64,000 bases of DNA from Ruixingdingia sedimenti (GTDB taxonomy: Bacteria; Pseudomonadota; Alphaproteobacteria; Rhodobacterales; Rhodobacteraceae), in contig NZ_JAVKPH010000002.1 in the NCBI RefSeq assembly GCF_031432425.1, positions 241,235 to 305,234 of the forward strand. The letters are read 5' to 3'. The position numbers and the translations under genes are program-made. The notes below the pieces were generated by a model. That model saw only the letters and a program-made list of their open reading frames with translations. It did no database searches and had not been told where the DNA came from. Within the stretch, counting starts at the first letter, position 1; every line of letters begins with the position of its first letter. Below, in pieces: positions 49,643-56,832 of the stretch.

Positions 49643-49956
49643 GAAGCCGGGGCAAGCCCCGGCCTGCGGGCGCGGTATGCCCGGGGGCGCTGTCGGGACA
49701 TGCCGCCCACGGGCCCGCCCGACACATCCCGCCAGCGGCCGCGCACGACAGCCGGGCGAAGGTGCCTGCCGTTTTCCGGCCCGCGGGGCGATTCGGCGGG
49801 TGTTTCTCCGCATGGGCGGCGCAGGGGGGCATTCTGCCCCCTCTTGGCCTGCGGCCAATTCACCCCCTGAGGATATTTTCGGACAGAAAGTGAAAAAGCG
49901 CGGGGGTATCTCCACCGCGCTGTCCACTTTCTGTCCCCAAATATCCCCGCCGGAGG
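49643..49956. repeat. Repeats in the 490-bp gap between convergent genes
   Basis: The gap 49634-50123 between the iron-sulfur gene and luxI holds no gene. GCCGGGGCAAGCCCCGGCCTGCGG-type palindrome at 49643-49666, then a block from 49814 (GGGCGGCGCAGGGG, CATTCTGCCCCCTCTTGGC, CAATTCACCCCCTGA) leading into a forward arm GGATATTTTCGGACAGAAAG (49870-49889) and a reverse arm CCACTTTCTGTCCCC, AAATATCCCCGCC (49924-49951). The 49814-49956 block is nearly the same as 62345-62473. From 49957 to 50123 I see only GC-rich sequence. Confidence 0.8.
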
Positions 49957-50123
49957 CCACCGCCCGCACCGCCCGCGCAACCGCCGGGCGTAAGGGCGCG
50001 CTGTTCTTCCCCGCGCCCCTAATGCGAAGCGGCCCCGCACCCGGGCCGGCCGCCCCCGCCCGGGGTGTGGCGGGAAGGGCGGTGCGGCGGGGGCGCGGGG
50101 CCTGACCGGGCGGCCGGGGCCGC

Positions 50124-50957
50124 TCAGTGCAGCTTGCCGGCGTGGCGCGGGGCCTGGGCCTTGCGCGCCAGCACCTGCGCCAGCGCCAGCGCGGCGGCGC
50201 GATCCTCGGGCGTTTCGGCGGCGCGGATCTGGTCTTCGCAATAGCTCATGATGTCGTCCTGCGAGACCTGCGACACCGCCGCGGGCACCATTCCCGCCTC
50301 GCGCGCCCTGCGCGCATCCAGCAGCGCGCGCACCGCATCCTCGTCGGCGAAAACATCGCCGTGGATGCCGGAAAAGGCGCGCACGCGGCCGATGCGTTCC
50401 TCGGTACAGTCGAGCAGCGCCGCCATCGCCGACACCTTGCCCATCGGCTTGGTCGAGCCGACATAGCCGTAGGGCGCGTTGTCCGAGCGTTTCAGCACGC
50501 GGTCCATCACCGGGTCGATCACCGTCACGATGTCGGAGATCCCCGAGCGGCGGGCATATTCGAGCGAGCCGATCATCAGCTCGCAGGTCGCCAGCGACAC
50601 CGCCTTCATGTTGCCGTTGCCGGCCAGCCGTTGCGTATCCACGCAGAAGCGGGTCGATTCCCACAGCCGCGCGCTGCGCAGCGGCGGTTCGCCATCCAGG
50701 ATGACCTGGAACACGTCGGACAGCATGTGCGGCCCGGTCGTCTGCAATGCCCGCACGCAGGAGACGACATGGCCCTCATCATCGAGCCCGATCACATAGG
50801 CCGGATCCAGGCGGTCGAACTGGTCGATCTCCATCCCGTCCTTGATTTCGACTTCCCACCCCAGACGGTCGCCGAAAACCCGTGCCCGAAGGCGGTACAT
50901 ATCGGCAAGCAGGTCGCCGAAGCGGTGTTTGTTCAACGCGTCGATTACGATGATCAT
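50124..50957 (-). CDS. LuxI-family acyl-homoserine lactone synthase with long C-terminal tail
   Basis: A 277-residue protein that would make an acyl-homoserine lactone from SAM and acyl-ACP. All the conserved residues of the family occur at the classical numbers: Arg24, Phe28, Trp34, Asp45, Asp48, Arg69, then Glu100 and Arg103 in LWESTRF. Typical LuxI proteins end near 200-220 residues; this one has about 65 more, an Ala/Arg-rich helical tail. The start at 50957 (MIIVIDALN) is family-like; the upstream ATG at 50987 is rejected. It lies 87 bp downstream of luxR on the same strand. No lux-box consensus is obvious, but strong dyads fill the gap. Confidence 0.93.
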   Translation of the reverse strand: MIIVIDALNKHRFGDLLADMYRLRARVFGDRLGWEVEIKDGMEIDQFDRLDPAYVIGLDDEGHVVSCVRALQTTGPHMLSDVFQVILDGEPPLRSARLWESTRFCVDTQRLAGNGNMKAVSLATCELMIGSLEYARRSGISDIVTVIDPVMDRVLKRSDNAPYGYVGSTKPMGKVSAMAALLDCTEERIGRVRAFSGIHGDVFADEDAVRALLDARRAREAGMVPAAVSQVSQDDIMSYCEDQIRAAETPEDRAAALALAQVLARKAQAPRHAGKLH

Positions 50958-50973
50958 GGCAAATACCCCTAGT

Positions 50974-51026
50974 TTTCCCCAGTGCACACAGGATACAGCA
51001 CCCGCGCGCGGGTGCCATTGGGGAAA
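50974..51026. promoter_or_regulatory. Nested dyads between luxR and luxI
   Basis: GCACCCGCGCGCGGGTGC (50998-51015) is a perfect 18-bp palindrome. It is enclosed by TTTCCCCA (50974-50981) and TGGGGAAA (51019-51026), which pair to each other. The structure may be a LuxR binding site, a terminator after luxR, or an attenuator before luxI. It does not match the ACCTG-type lux box. Confidence 0.5.
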
Positions 51027-51044
51027 TCCCGTACGGTTTTGGGG

Positions 51045-51746
51045 TCAGAGGGGGTAGATGAGGCCGAGCGCGATGGCGCGGCCGATCGCCTGCGGCGTGG
51101 TCAGGGCATAGAGCTTTTCACGGGCGGAACGCAAGTGCACCTCGACCGTGCGGTGCGAAATGCCGAGGATGTCGCCCACATCCTGCTGCGACTTGCCGGC
51201 GGCCGTCCATTGCAGGATCTCTTTCTCGCGCGTGGACAGCGGCGGAAAGCGCAGCACCTGCGACAGCACGTCGGACCGCATCACCGTGTCGTGCACATGC
51301 ACCGCGACCGACTGCAACTCGCCGATGATGTGCTCTTTCAGCTTGTCCCATTCGGGCAGGGGGCAGTTGCGCGTCACGCTCAGCATGCCGATGTCGCCGA
51401 AGGGGCCGCGGACGGGGATCGTCAGCCCCTGGTCCGAGATGCCGAAATCGCCCGCGTTGCGGAAAACCTTCTGGAAGTTCTCGTCGCGTTCCAGCCGGCG
51501 CCAGTCCACCGGCGCGATGGAACGGCTGGCCATGTGCAGCGTCGGGTCGATGCGGTGGAAACCGTGTTCGACGTAGTGGCTTTTCCAGTCGTCGGAATAG
51601 TTCACGTAACCGTGGATGGTGCCGGCAATCGGATTGGTGCCGGCGTAGGCGGCATGATCAAGCTCGAAGCGCGCACAGATCTGGTCGAGGAACGTGGTGA
51701 AGCGTCCCTCGCCATTGGGCAGCGAACTAAGGTCGATCAGCTCCAA
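51045..51746 (-). CDS. LuxR-family quorum-sensing regulator
   Basis: A 233-residue regulator. The autoinducer-binding domain (about 15-150) keeps the conserved positions Trp54, Tyr58, Asp67, Pro68, Trp82 and Gly107, which correspond to TraR residues Trp57, Tyr61, Asp70, Pro71, Trp85 and Gly113. The C-terminal LuxR helix-turn-helix is LSTREKEILQWTAAGKSQQD with GISHRTVEVHLRSAREKL. It therefore should bind the lactone made by the adjacent LuxI. Its start codon lies inside the 3' end of the XRE gene (20-bp overlap), so the three genes form one unit. Confidence 0.93.
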   Translation of the reverse strand: MELIDLSSLPNGEGRFTTFLDQICARFELDHAAYAGTNPIAGTIHGYVNYSDDWKSHYVEHGFHRIDPTLHMASRSIAPVDWRRLERDENFQKVFRNAGDFGISDQGLTIPVRGPFGDIGMLSVTRNCPLPEWDKLKEHIIGELQSVAVHVHDTVMRSDVLSQVLRFPPLSTREKEILQWTAAGKSQQDVGDILGISHRTVEVHLRSAREKLYALTTPQAIGRAIALGLIYPL

Positions 51747-52185
51747 TTTTGGTTTCCCCTGCGCGCGTGGCGTCCAGATTGTCGATACGCGACTCCGCGC
51801 CCGAGGTCGAGCCGCGGGTTTCGATCGCCTGCGCCATCGAGATCACCATAGAGAGAACGGCGTCCTTTTGTGGGGCGAAAAGACGGTTAAAATGCAGCAA
51901 CAACTGCCGGGCGCGGCGATCCTCGTCGAGGATCTCGGCCAGCGGGCGGGTCTCTTCCCCGTCCGGGTCGTTCAGGGAATCGGCGAAGAAATATTCCACC
52001 GGAACCTGCAACACATCGGCGATCGCGAACAGGCGCGAGGCGCTGACGCGGTTGGTACCCGTTTCGTATTTCTGAATCTGCTGAAATTTGACCCCGACGG
52101 CATCGCCCAGGTCCGTCTGGCTTTTGCCGAGTTCGAGCCGCCGAGCCCGAATACGCTGCCCGACGAGATAGTCAACTTTGTTCAT
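51727..52185 (-). CDS. XRE-family helix-turn-helix regulator
   Basis: A 152-residue protein. Residues about 8-65 are a Cro/C1-type HTH (GQRIRARRLELGKSQTDLGD, VKFQQIQKYETGTNRVSAS, LFAIADVLQVPVEYFF). The C-terminal half has no known domain. It is first in the operon with luxR and luxI and overlaps luxR by 20 bp, so it may set the basal level of the quorum circuit; this is inference from position. Proteins with this N-terminus are widespread in Rhodobacterales. Confidence 0.88.
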   Translation of the reverse strand: MNKVDYLVGQRIRARRLELGKSQTDLGDAVGVKFQQIQKYETGTNRVSASRLFAIADVLQVPVEYFFADSLNDPDGEETRPLAEILDEDRRARQLLLHFNRLFAPQKDAVLSMVISMAQAIETRGSTSGAESRIDNLDATRAGETKIGADRP

Positions 52186-52545
52186 GAGAACCTCCGACCA
52201 GCAATCCTACACTCAATCTGCGTCACCCCAAGGGGTATGTGTCTCTCTGACCATTTGCGCGCTGTGGTTGCAAGAAAGATCTTGCCGTGCACGTAAATTT
52301 CACTCTCCGATGTGCCGAAAATACAGGTTTATGGCTGCTTTGGGGCGGATCGGCGGCGGATCTGCGGGCGGATTCGGGTCGGCTTGCGGCGGGCGGAAAA
52401 ACTGCCCCAACGTAAGGCAAGGGGACGATTCTCGCTTCCGGGACGGGTGTTCCGGGCGGGCGGTCGGATGGGCGGTCACATCGGCGGGTGACAGACCGCC
52501 CCCGCCGCCCGCGCCACCATCGCCCCGCAGATGGAGAAGAGGACC
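52186..52545. other. Divergent promoter region between the XRE gene and fahA
   Basis: A 360-bp gap with no supported gene. It is AT-richer near the XRE gene. ACCCC-AA-GGGGT (52227-52238) and CAAGA-AAGA-TCTTG (52269-52282) are small dyads that could be operators. The right half (52340-52545) is GC-rich; open frames through it on the plus strand have no family likeness. Confidence 0.4.
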
Positions 52546-53856
52546 ATGCCCCAGACCCCAGAGATCGACCGCAGCCACGACCCCGCGCGCCGCAGCCTCG
52601 TGGCCTCGGCCGATGGCCATCCCGACTTTCCGGTACAGAACCTGCCCTTCGGCGTGTTTTCCACCGCCGCCGCGCCGGTGCCGCGCGGGGGCGTTGCCAT
52701 CGGGGACATGGTGCTGGATCTGGCGGCGCTGCGGGATGCGGGGCTTGCGCCGCCCGAGGTGGGGGCGGCGCTGGCGGCGGCGGCCGATGCGCCGCTCAAC
52801 GCCTTTTTCGCCCTTGGCGCCCCGGCGCGGCGGGCGCTGCGGCTTTTCCTGTCGGATCTGCTGAGCGGGGGCGACCCCGCGCGCGTCCTGCCGCTGCTGG
52901 TGCCGATGGATCAGGCGCGGATGGGCCTGCCTTTCGACATCCGCGGCTATACCGATTTCTATGCCGGCATCCAGCATGCGATGAACGTGGGCCGCCTCTT
53001 CCGGCCCGACAATCCCTTGCTGCCGAACTACAAATACGTGCCGATCGGCTATCATGGCCGGGTGTCCTCGATCCGTCCTTCGGGCACGCCGGTGGTGCGT
53101 CCCCTGGGCCAGACCCGCCCGCCGGGGGCGGAGGCGCCGGTGTTCGGCCCCTGCGCGCGGCTGGATTACGAACTGGAACTGGGCGCCTTCGTGGCCGACC
53201 CCAATCCGCTCGGCCTGCCGGTGCCGGTGGGCGAGGGGTTCGGGCGGATCGGGGGGTTCTGCCTGCTCAACGACTGGTCGGCGCGCGATGTGCAGGTCTG
53301 GGAATACCAGCCGCTCGGGCCGTTCCTGGCCAAGAACTTCGCCACCACGATTTCGCCCTGGGTGGTGACGGCCGAGGCGCTGGCCCCCTTCCGCGTGGCG
53401 CAGGACCCGCGCCCCGGAGGCGACCCCGCGCCGCTGCCGCATCTGTGGGATGCGGGCGATCAGGCCCATGGCGCGCTGGACATCGAGGTGGAGGCGCTGA
53501 TCCTGACGCAGGCGATGCGCGCGGCGGGGGCGGAACCGGCGCTGTTGTCGCGGGGCTCGCTGCGGGGGATGTACTGGACCTTCGGCCAGTTGCTGGCCCA
53601 TCACGCCTCGAACGGCTGCAATCTGGAAACGGGCGATCTTCTGGGGTCGGGCACGATTTCCGACCCCGACAGCCCCGGCAGCCTGCTGGAGCTGAGCCGG
53701 GGCGGGCAGGCGCCGGTGGCCCTGCCGGGGGGCGAGACGCGCAGCTTCGTGCAGGACGGGGACGAGATCATCCTGCGCGCCCGCACCCGCCCACGCGCGG
53801 GGGCCGCGGGGATCGGCTTCGGCGACTGCCGCGCGGTGGTGGGGCCGGCGCCCTAG
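52546..53856 (+). CDS. fahA: Fumarylacetoacetase
   Basis: A 436-residue enzyme that hydrolyses fumarylacetoacetate to fumarate and acetoacetate, the last step of tyrosine and homogentisate degradation. Conserved segments: the catalytic His region DFYAGIQHAMNVGRLFR, metal ligands in ARLDYELELGAFV, and NDWSARDVQVWEYQPLGPFL. GAGG 5 bases before 52546 makes MPQTPEID the likely start, five codons after an earlier ATG. maiA lies downstream, after a repeat block; hmgA is not in the window. Confidence 0.93.
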   Translation: MPQTPEIDRSHDPARRSLVASADGHPDFPVQNLPFGVFSTAAAPVPRGGVAIGDMVLDLAALRDAGLAPPEVGAALAAAADAPLNAFFALGAPARRALRLFLSDLLSGGDPARVLPLLVPMDQARMGLPFDIRGYTDFYAGIQHAMNVGRLFRPDNPLLPNYKYVPIGYHGRVSSIRPSGTPVVRPLGQTRPPGAEAPVFGPCARLDYELELGAFVADPNPLGLPVPVGEGFGRIGGFCLLNDWSARDVQVWEYQPLGPFLAKNFATTISPWVVTAEALAPFRVAQDPRPGGDPAPLPHLWDAGDQAHGALDIEVEALILTQAMRAAGAEPALLSRGSLRGMYWTFGQLLAHHASNGCNLETGDLLGSGTISDPDSPGSLLELSRGGQAPVALPGGETRSFVQDGDEIILRARTRPRAGAAGIGFGDCRAVVGPAP

Positions 53857-53886
53857 ACCGGATTGATTGCCCTCCCGCCGCTCTGT

Positions 53887-54133
53887 CTGGCGAAGGCGCG
53901 TGCCTTCGCCACATCCCGCCCTCGCCGTTGCCCCGGCCGGGGGCCCCAAGCCCCCGGCCAGCGCCCGCTCCGCCCATGGCGGGCGCTTCTCGCCCGCCGG
54001 GGCAGGCGCTGGCCTACCCATTTCTCCCGGCATCACCGTCGTTCACGGCACCGCCGCGCGACGGGCGGGGGAAACGCAATGCGTTTCCTTGTCCCGCCCG
54101 GCCCGCGCTATGCTGCAAAGGTCTATCCCCCCC
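53887..54133 (-). repeat. ~250-bp repeat, copy B (inverted relative to copy A at 39957)
   Basis: Reverse-complement partner of 39957-40205. It opens with CTGGCGAAGGCGCGTGCCTT, has the hairpin GGCCGGGGGCCCCAAGCCCC, CATGGCGGGCGCTTCTCGCC, GGCAGGCGCTGGCC, the palindrome GAAACGCAATGCGTTTC (54071-54087) and ends GGTCTATCCCCCC. It lies between fahA and maiA, splitting what is elsewhere a tight gene pair. Confidence 0.85.
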
Positions 54134-54202
54134 CGGCACCGAAACCACCTTGCACCCGCCCGGCCACCGCCTAATCTGCCGAAGCCACGGAAAGGAGACC
54201 CC

Positions 54203-54235
54203 ATGCCCCGCCATTTCCCCCGGACCCGGCCATGA
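54203..54235 (+). CDS. Ten-codon leader frame coupled to maiA
   Basis: AAAGGAGACCCC places a strong ribosome site before an ATG at 54203. The frame encodes MPRHFPRTRP and its TGA overlaps the maiA ATG (ATGA at 54232). maiA itself has no ribosome site of its own at normal distance, so translation of the leader probably delivers ribosomes to maiA. An alternative is that the leader frame is accidental and the ribosome site acts at long range. Confidence 0.4.
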   Translation: MPRHFPRTRP

Positions 54236-54870
54236 CCGCGCGGCCCTTCCTCTACGACTACTGGCGTTCGTCTGCGAGCTACCGGGTGCGGATCGCGCTG
54301 AACCTCAAGGGCATCGCCCATGACAGCGCCTCGGTCGATCTGGTCAGGGGCGACCAGCGCAGCCCCGAACATCTGGACCGCAACCCGCAGGGCTTCGTGC
54401 CCGCGCTGCGCATCGACGGGCTTCTGCTGACGCAATCGCTGGCGATCATCGACTATCTGGACGAAACCCGGCCCGAACCGCCGCTGCTGCCCCCCGATGC
54501 GACCGGGCGGGCGCGGGTGCGGGCGCTGGCGCATGCGGTGGCGATGGACATCCACCCGATCTGCAACCTGCATGTCGCCGCCCATGTGATGGCCCGGCAC
54601 CCCGACGCGCCCGAGGCCGCGCGGCAGGACTGGATGGTGCATTTCATCACCCGCGGGCTCGACGCGCTGGAACGGATGGTGGGGGCGGGCGCGTATTGCT
54701 ACGGCGATACACCGACGCTGGCCGACATCTGCCTTGTCCCCCAGATCTACAACGCCCGCCGGTGGGGCGTGGACCTGACCCGCCACCCCCGGCTGGTGGC
54801 CATAGACGCCGCCTGCGCCGACCTGCCCGCCTTTGCCGACGCGCATCCCGACCGGGTGAAACCGGCCTGA
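54232..54870 (+). CDS. maiA: Maleylacetoacetate isomerase (GST zeta family)
   Basis: A 212-residue glutathione-dependent isomerase converting maleylacetoacetate to fumarylacetoacetate, the substrate of FahA. The family signature SSASYRVRIALNLKG (residues about 13-27) holds the catalytic Ser-Ser/Cys region; NPQGFVPAL and SLAIIDYLDE are the glutathione-binding segments, and the C-terminal GST domain follows. Its start overlaps a ten-codon leader. It converges on hisI with a 14-bp gap. Confidence 0.92.
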   Translation: MTARPFLYDYWRSSASYRVRIALNLKGIAHDSASVDLVRGDQRSPEHLDRNPQGFVPALRIDGLLLTQSLAIIDYLDETRPEPPLLPPDATGRARVRALAHAVAMDIHPICNLHVAAHVMARHPDAPEAARQDWMVHFITRGLDALERMVGAGAYCYGDTPTLADICLVPQIYNARRWGVDLTRHPRLVAIDAACADLPAFADAHPDRVKPA

Positions 54871-54884
54871 ACCTTGTGGCGCCC

Positions 54885-55280
54885 CTATTCCAGGGGCGCC
54901 ATGATCTCCACCTCCGCGCCCTCGCGCACGGCGGTGTAGAAGCAGGACCGGCGGTTGGTGTGGCAGGCGGGGCCGGTCTGGTCCACCAGCACCAGCAGGC
55001 AGTCGCGGTCGCAATCCACCCGCAGTTCCACCAGCCGCTGCACATGGCCCGAGCTTTCGCCCTTGACCCAGAACGCCGCGCGCGAACGCGACCAATAGGT
55101 CACGCGGCCGGTATCCAGCGTGCGGGCCACGGATTCGGCATTCATCCAGGCCAGCATCAGCACCTCGCCCGTCGCATGGTCCTGCGCGATGGCGGGGATC
55201 AGGCCGTTGGCGTCGAAACGCAGGGCGGCGGGGTCGAAGGCGGGCGTGGCGGCAGGCGGGGCGGCGGACGGGGCGCACAT
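54885..55280 (-). CDS. hisI: Phosphoribosyl-AMP cyclohydrolase
   Basis: A 131-residue stand-alone HisI that opens the purine ring of phosphoribosyl-AMP in histidine synthesis. Conserved segments LMLAWMN, TYWSRSR, FWVKGESSGH and the zinc/magnesium cysteines in DCDRDCLLVLVDQTGPACH with RRSCFY are present. No fused HisE domain. It is isolated from other his genes and divergent from the IscU-like gene by 71 bp. Confidence 0.95.
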   Translation of the reverse strand: MCAPSAAPPAATPAFDPAALRFDANGLIPAIAQDHATGEVLMLAWMNAESVARTLDTGRVTYWSRSRAAFWVKGESSGHVQRLVELRVDCDRDCLLVLVDQTGPACHTNRRSCFYTAVREGAEVEIMAPLE

Positions 55281-55351
55281 GGGACGGCGGGCTCCTTTGC
55301 AAACGGACGCGCGGGGGTCTATCTATGCCACGAACGGCGCAGAGGAAACCC

Positions 55352-55804
55352 ATGAGCACCGACAGCGACCTGATGAAGCTCTATTCGACCCGCATCCTCG
55401 CGCTGGCCGCCGACATCCCCCACCAAGGCCGTCTGCCCGCCCCCCAGGGCACGGCGCGGCGGCGCTCGCCGCTGTGCGGGTCCACGGTGACGGTGGATGT
55501 GACGCTGCGCGACGGCCGGGTGGAGGATTTCGCGCAGGAGGTGCGGGCCTGCGCGCTCGGCCAGGCATCCGCCGCGGTGGTCGGTGCGGCGCTGCCGGGC
55601 CGCGACCGGGCAGAGGTCGAACACGCCCGCGACGCCCTGCGCGCCATGCTGAAGGAGGGCGGCCCCCCGCCGGGCCCCCCGTTCGAGGGGCTGGAGGTCC
55701 TGCTGCCCGCGCGCGACTTCAAGAACCGCCACGCCTCGATCCTGCTGGCGCTGGAGGCCGCGGCAGAGGCGATCGCCGCGGCAGAGGCGCGCGCGGCGGG
55801 GTGA
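55352..55804 (+). CDS. IscU/NifU-like iron-sulfur scaffold family protein
   Basis: A 150-residue protein of the NifU N-terminal family: LYSTRILALAADIPHQGRL at the start, SPLCGSTVTVDVTL with one Cys, and CALGQASAAVVGAAL with a second. The third cysteine of true IscU scaffolds is not found at the expected later position, so cluster assembly is not assured. This shorter form is common in Rhodobacterales next to hisI. AGAGG lies 6 bases upstream of the ATG at 55352. Confidence 0.85.
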   Translation: MSTDSDLMKLYSTRILALAADIPHQGRLPAPQGTARRRSPLCGSTVTVDVTLRDGRVEDFAQEVRACALGQASAAVVGAALPGRDRAEVEHARDALRAMLKEGGPPPGPPFEGLEVLLPARDFKNRHASILLALEAAAEAIAAAEARAAG

Positions 55805-55849
55805 ACGGCCCGCGTTGTGCGGATGGGCAGGACAGCGCGGGGGGCCAGC

Positions 55850-55951
55850 CCCCCGGACCCCCCGGGATATTTATGGACAGAAAGTGATGCGGGTGCGCCT
55901 TTCCCGCGAGCGCGTGCAGCTTCGCCTTTTCCCAAATACTCCCGCCGGAGG
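55850..55951. repeat. Composite intergenic repeat, mixed arms
   Basis: Forward first-type arm GGGATATTTATGGACAGAAA (55864-55883) and reverse second-type arm CTTCGCCTTTTCCCAAATAC with CTCCCGCCGGAGG (55920-55951), between the convergent IscU-like and gluQ genes. Confidence 0.8.
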
Positions 55952-55971
55952 CCAGCAACGGCAGTCGCGGG

Positions 55972-56832
55972 TCAGAGGCCGGTCATGCGGCGGATGTCCT
56001 CGGGGGTTGCGCCTTCGGCCCGGTATTTCGCCAGCGCCCGGGCGTCGTCGCGCTTGGCCAGCCGCTTGCCTGCGTCGTCGCGGATCAGCCGGTGGTGGTG
56101 ATAGACGGGCGCCGGCAGGCCGAGCAGGCGTTGCAGCAGCGCGTGGATGCGCGTCGCTTCGAACAGGTCCGCGCCGCGGATGACATGGGTCACGCCCTGC
56201 GCGGCATCGTCCAGCACCACCGACAGGTGGTAGGAGGTGCCGAAATCCCGCCGCGCCAGCACCACGTCGCCGATCCGGGCGGCATAGTCCTGCGGCGTGG
56301 TCTCGACGGGGCGGGCATGGGCGGGGCCGGTTTCGGTGAAACGGCAGGGTCCGGTGGCGGCGCGGCGCATGTTCAGCCGCAGGTGGCTGTCCTGCGGGCG
56401 GGGGCCCCGGGGCGCCTGCGCGGGGCGGCAGGTGCCGGGGTAGACCGGGCCGTCGGGGCCGAGGGGCACGCCCTCTTGCGGGGCGCCGAGTGCGAGGTCG
56501 ATGTCGCGCCGGGTGCAGGTGCAGGGGTAGAGCAGGCCGCGCGCCCACAGATCGTCCAGCGCCGCGGCATGGGCGGGCAGGCGGGCGGACTGGCGCAGGG
56601 GCGGTGCGTCCCACCGGATGCCGAGCCATGTCAGGTCGTCCAGCACCTGTGCCTCCCATTCCGGGCGGCAGCGGGCGCGGTCGATGTCTTCTATCCGCAG
56701 CAGGAACCGCCCGCCCGCGGCGCGGGCCATGTCATGGGCAAGCAGGGCGGAATAGGCATGGCCCAGATGCAGCGGGCCGGTGGGCGAGGGGGCGAAGCGG
56801 GTGACGAATGTCAACTTTGCCCCGCAAGCCAT
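55972..56832 (-). CDS. gluQ: Glutamyl-Q tRNA(Asp) synthetase
   Basis: A 286-residue paralogue of the catalytic half of glutamyl-tRNA synthetase; it attaches glutamate to queuosine in tRNA-Asp. Nucleotide motifs: FAPSPTGPLHLGHAYSAL (HIGH) and KRLAKRDDA (KMSKS-like). Zinc ligands lie in YPCTCTRRD and YPGTCR. The anticodon-binding domain is absent, as the family requires. The ATG at 56832 overlaps the trmFO end by 22 bases; an in-frame TTG at 56814, overlapping the trmFO stop, is an alternative start closer to the conserved TFVTRFAPSP. Confidence 0.93.
   Translation of the reverse strand: MACGAKLTFVTRFAPSPTGPLHLGHAYSALLAHDMARAAGGRFLLRIEDIDRARCRPEWEAQVLDDLTWLGIRWDAPPLRQSARLPAHAAALDDLWARGLLYPCTCTRRDIDLALGAPQEGVPLGPDGPVYPGTCRPAQAPRGPRPQDSHLRLNMRRAATGPCRFTETGPAHARPVETTPQDYAARIGDVVLARRDFGTSYHLSVVLDDAAQGVTHVIRGADLFEATRIHALLQRLLGLPAPVYHHHRLIRDDAGKRLAKRDDARALAKYRAEGATPEDIRRMTGL

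Noticed and set aside
50958..50987. luxI start at 50987
   Set aside because: The ten extra residues do not match the family, and starting at 50957 puts the conserved Arg24, Phe28, Trp34, Asp45, Asp48 and Arg69 at their classical numbers.
39957..54133. Composite transposon bounded by the two inverted 250-bp repeats
   Set aside because: No transposase, no recognisable terminal inverted repeats with target duplications, and the interval holds several unrelated operons.
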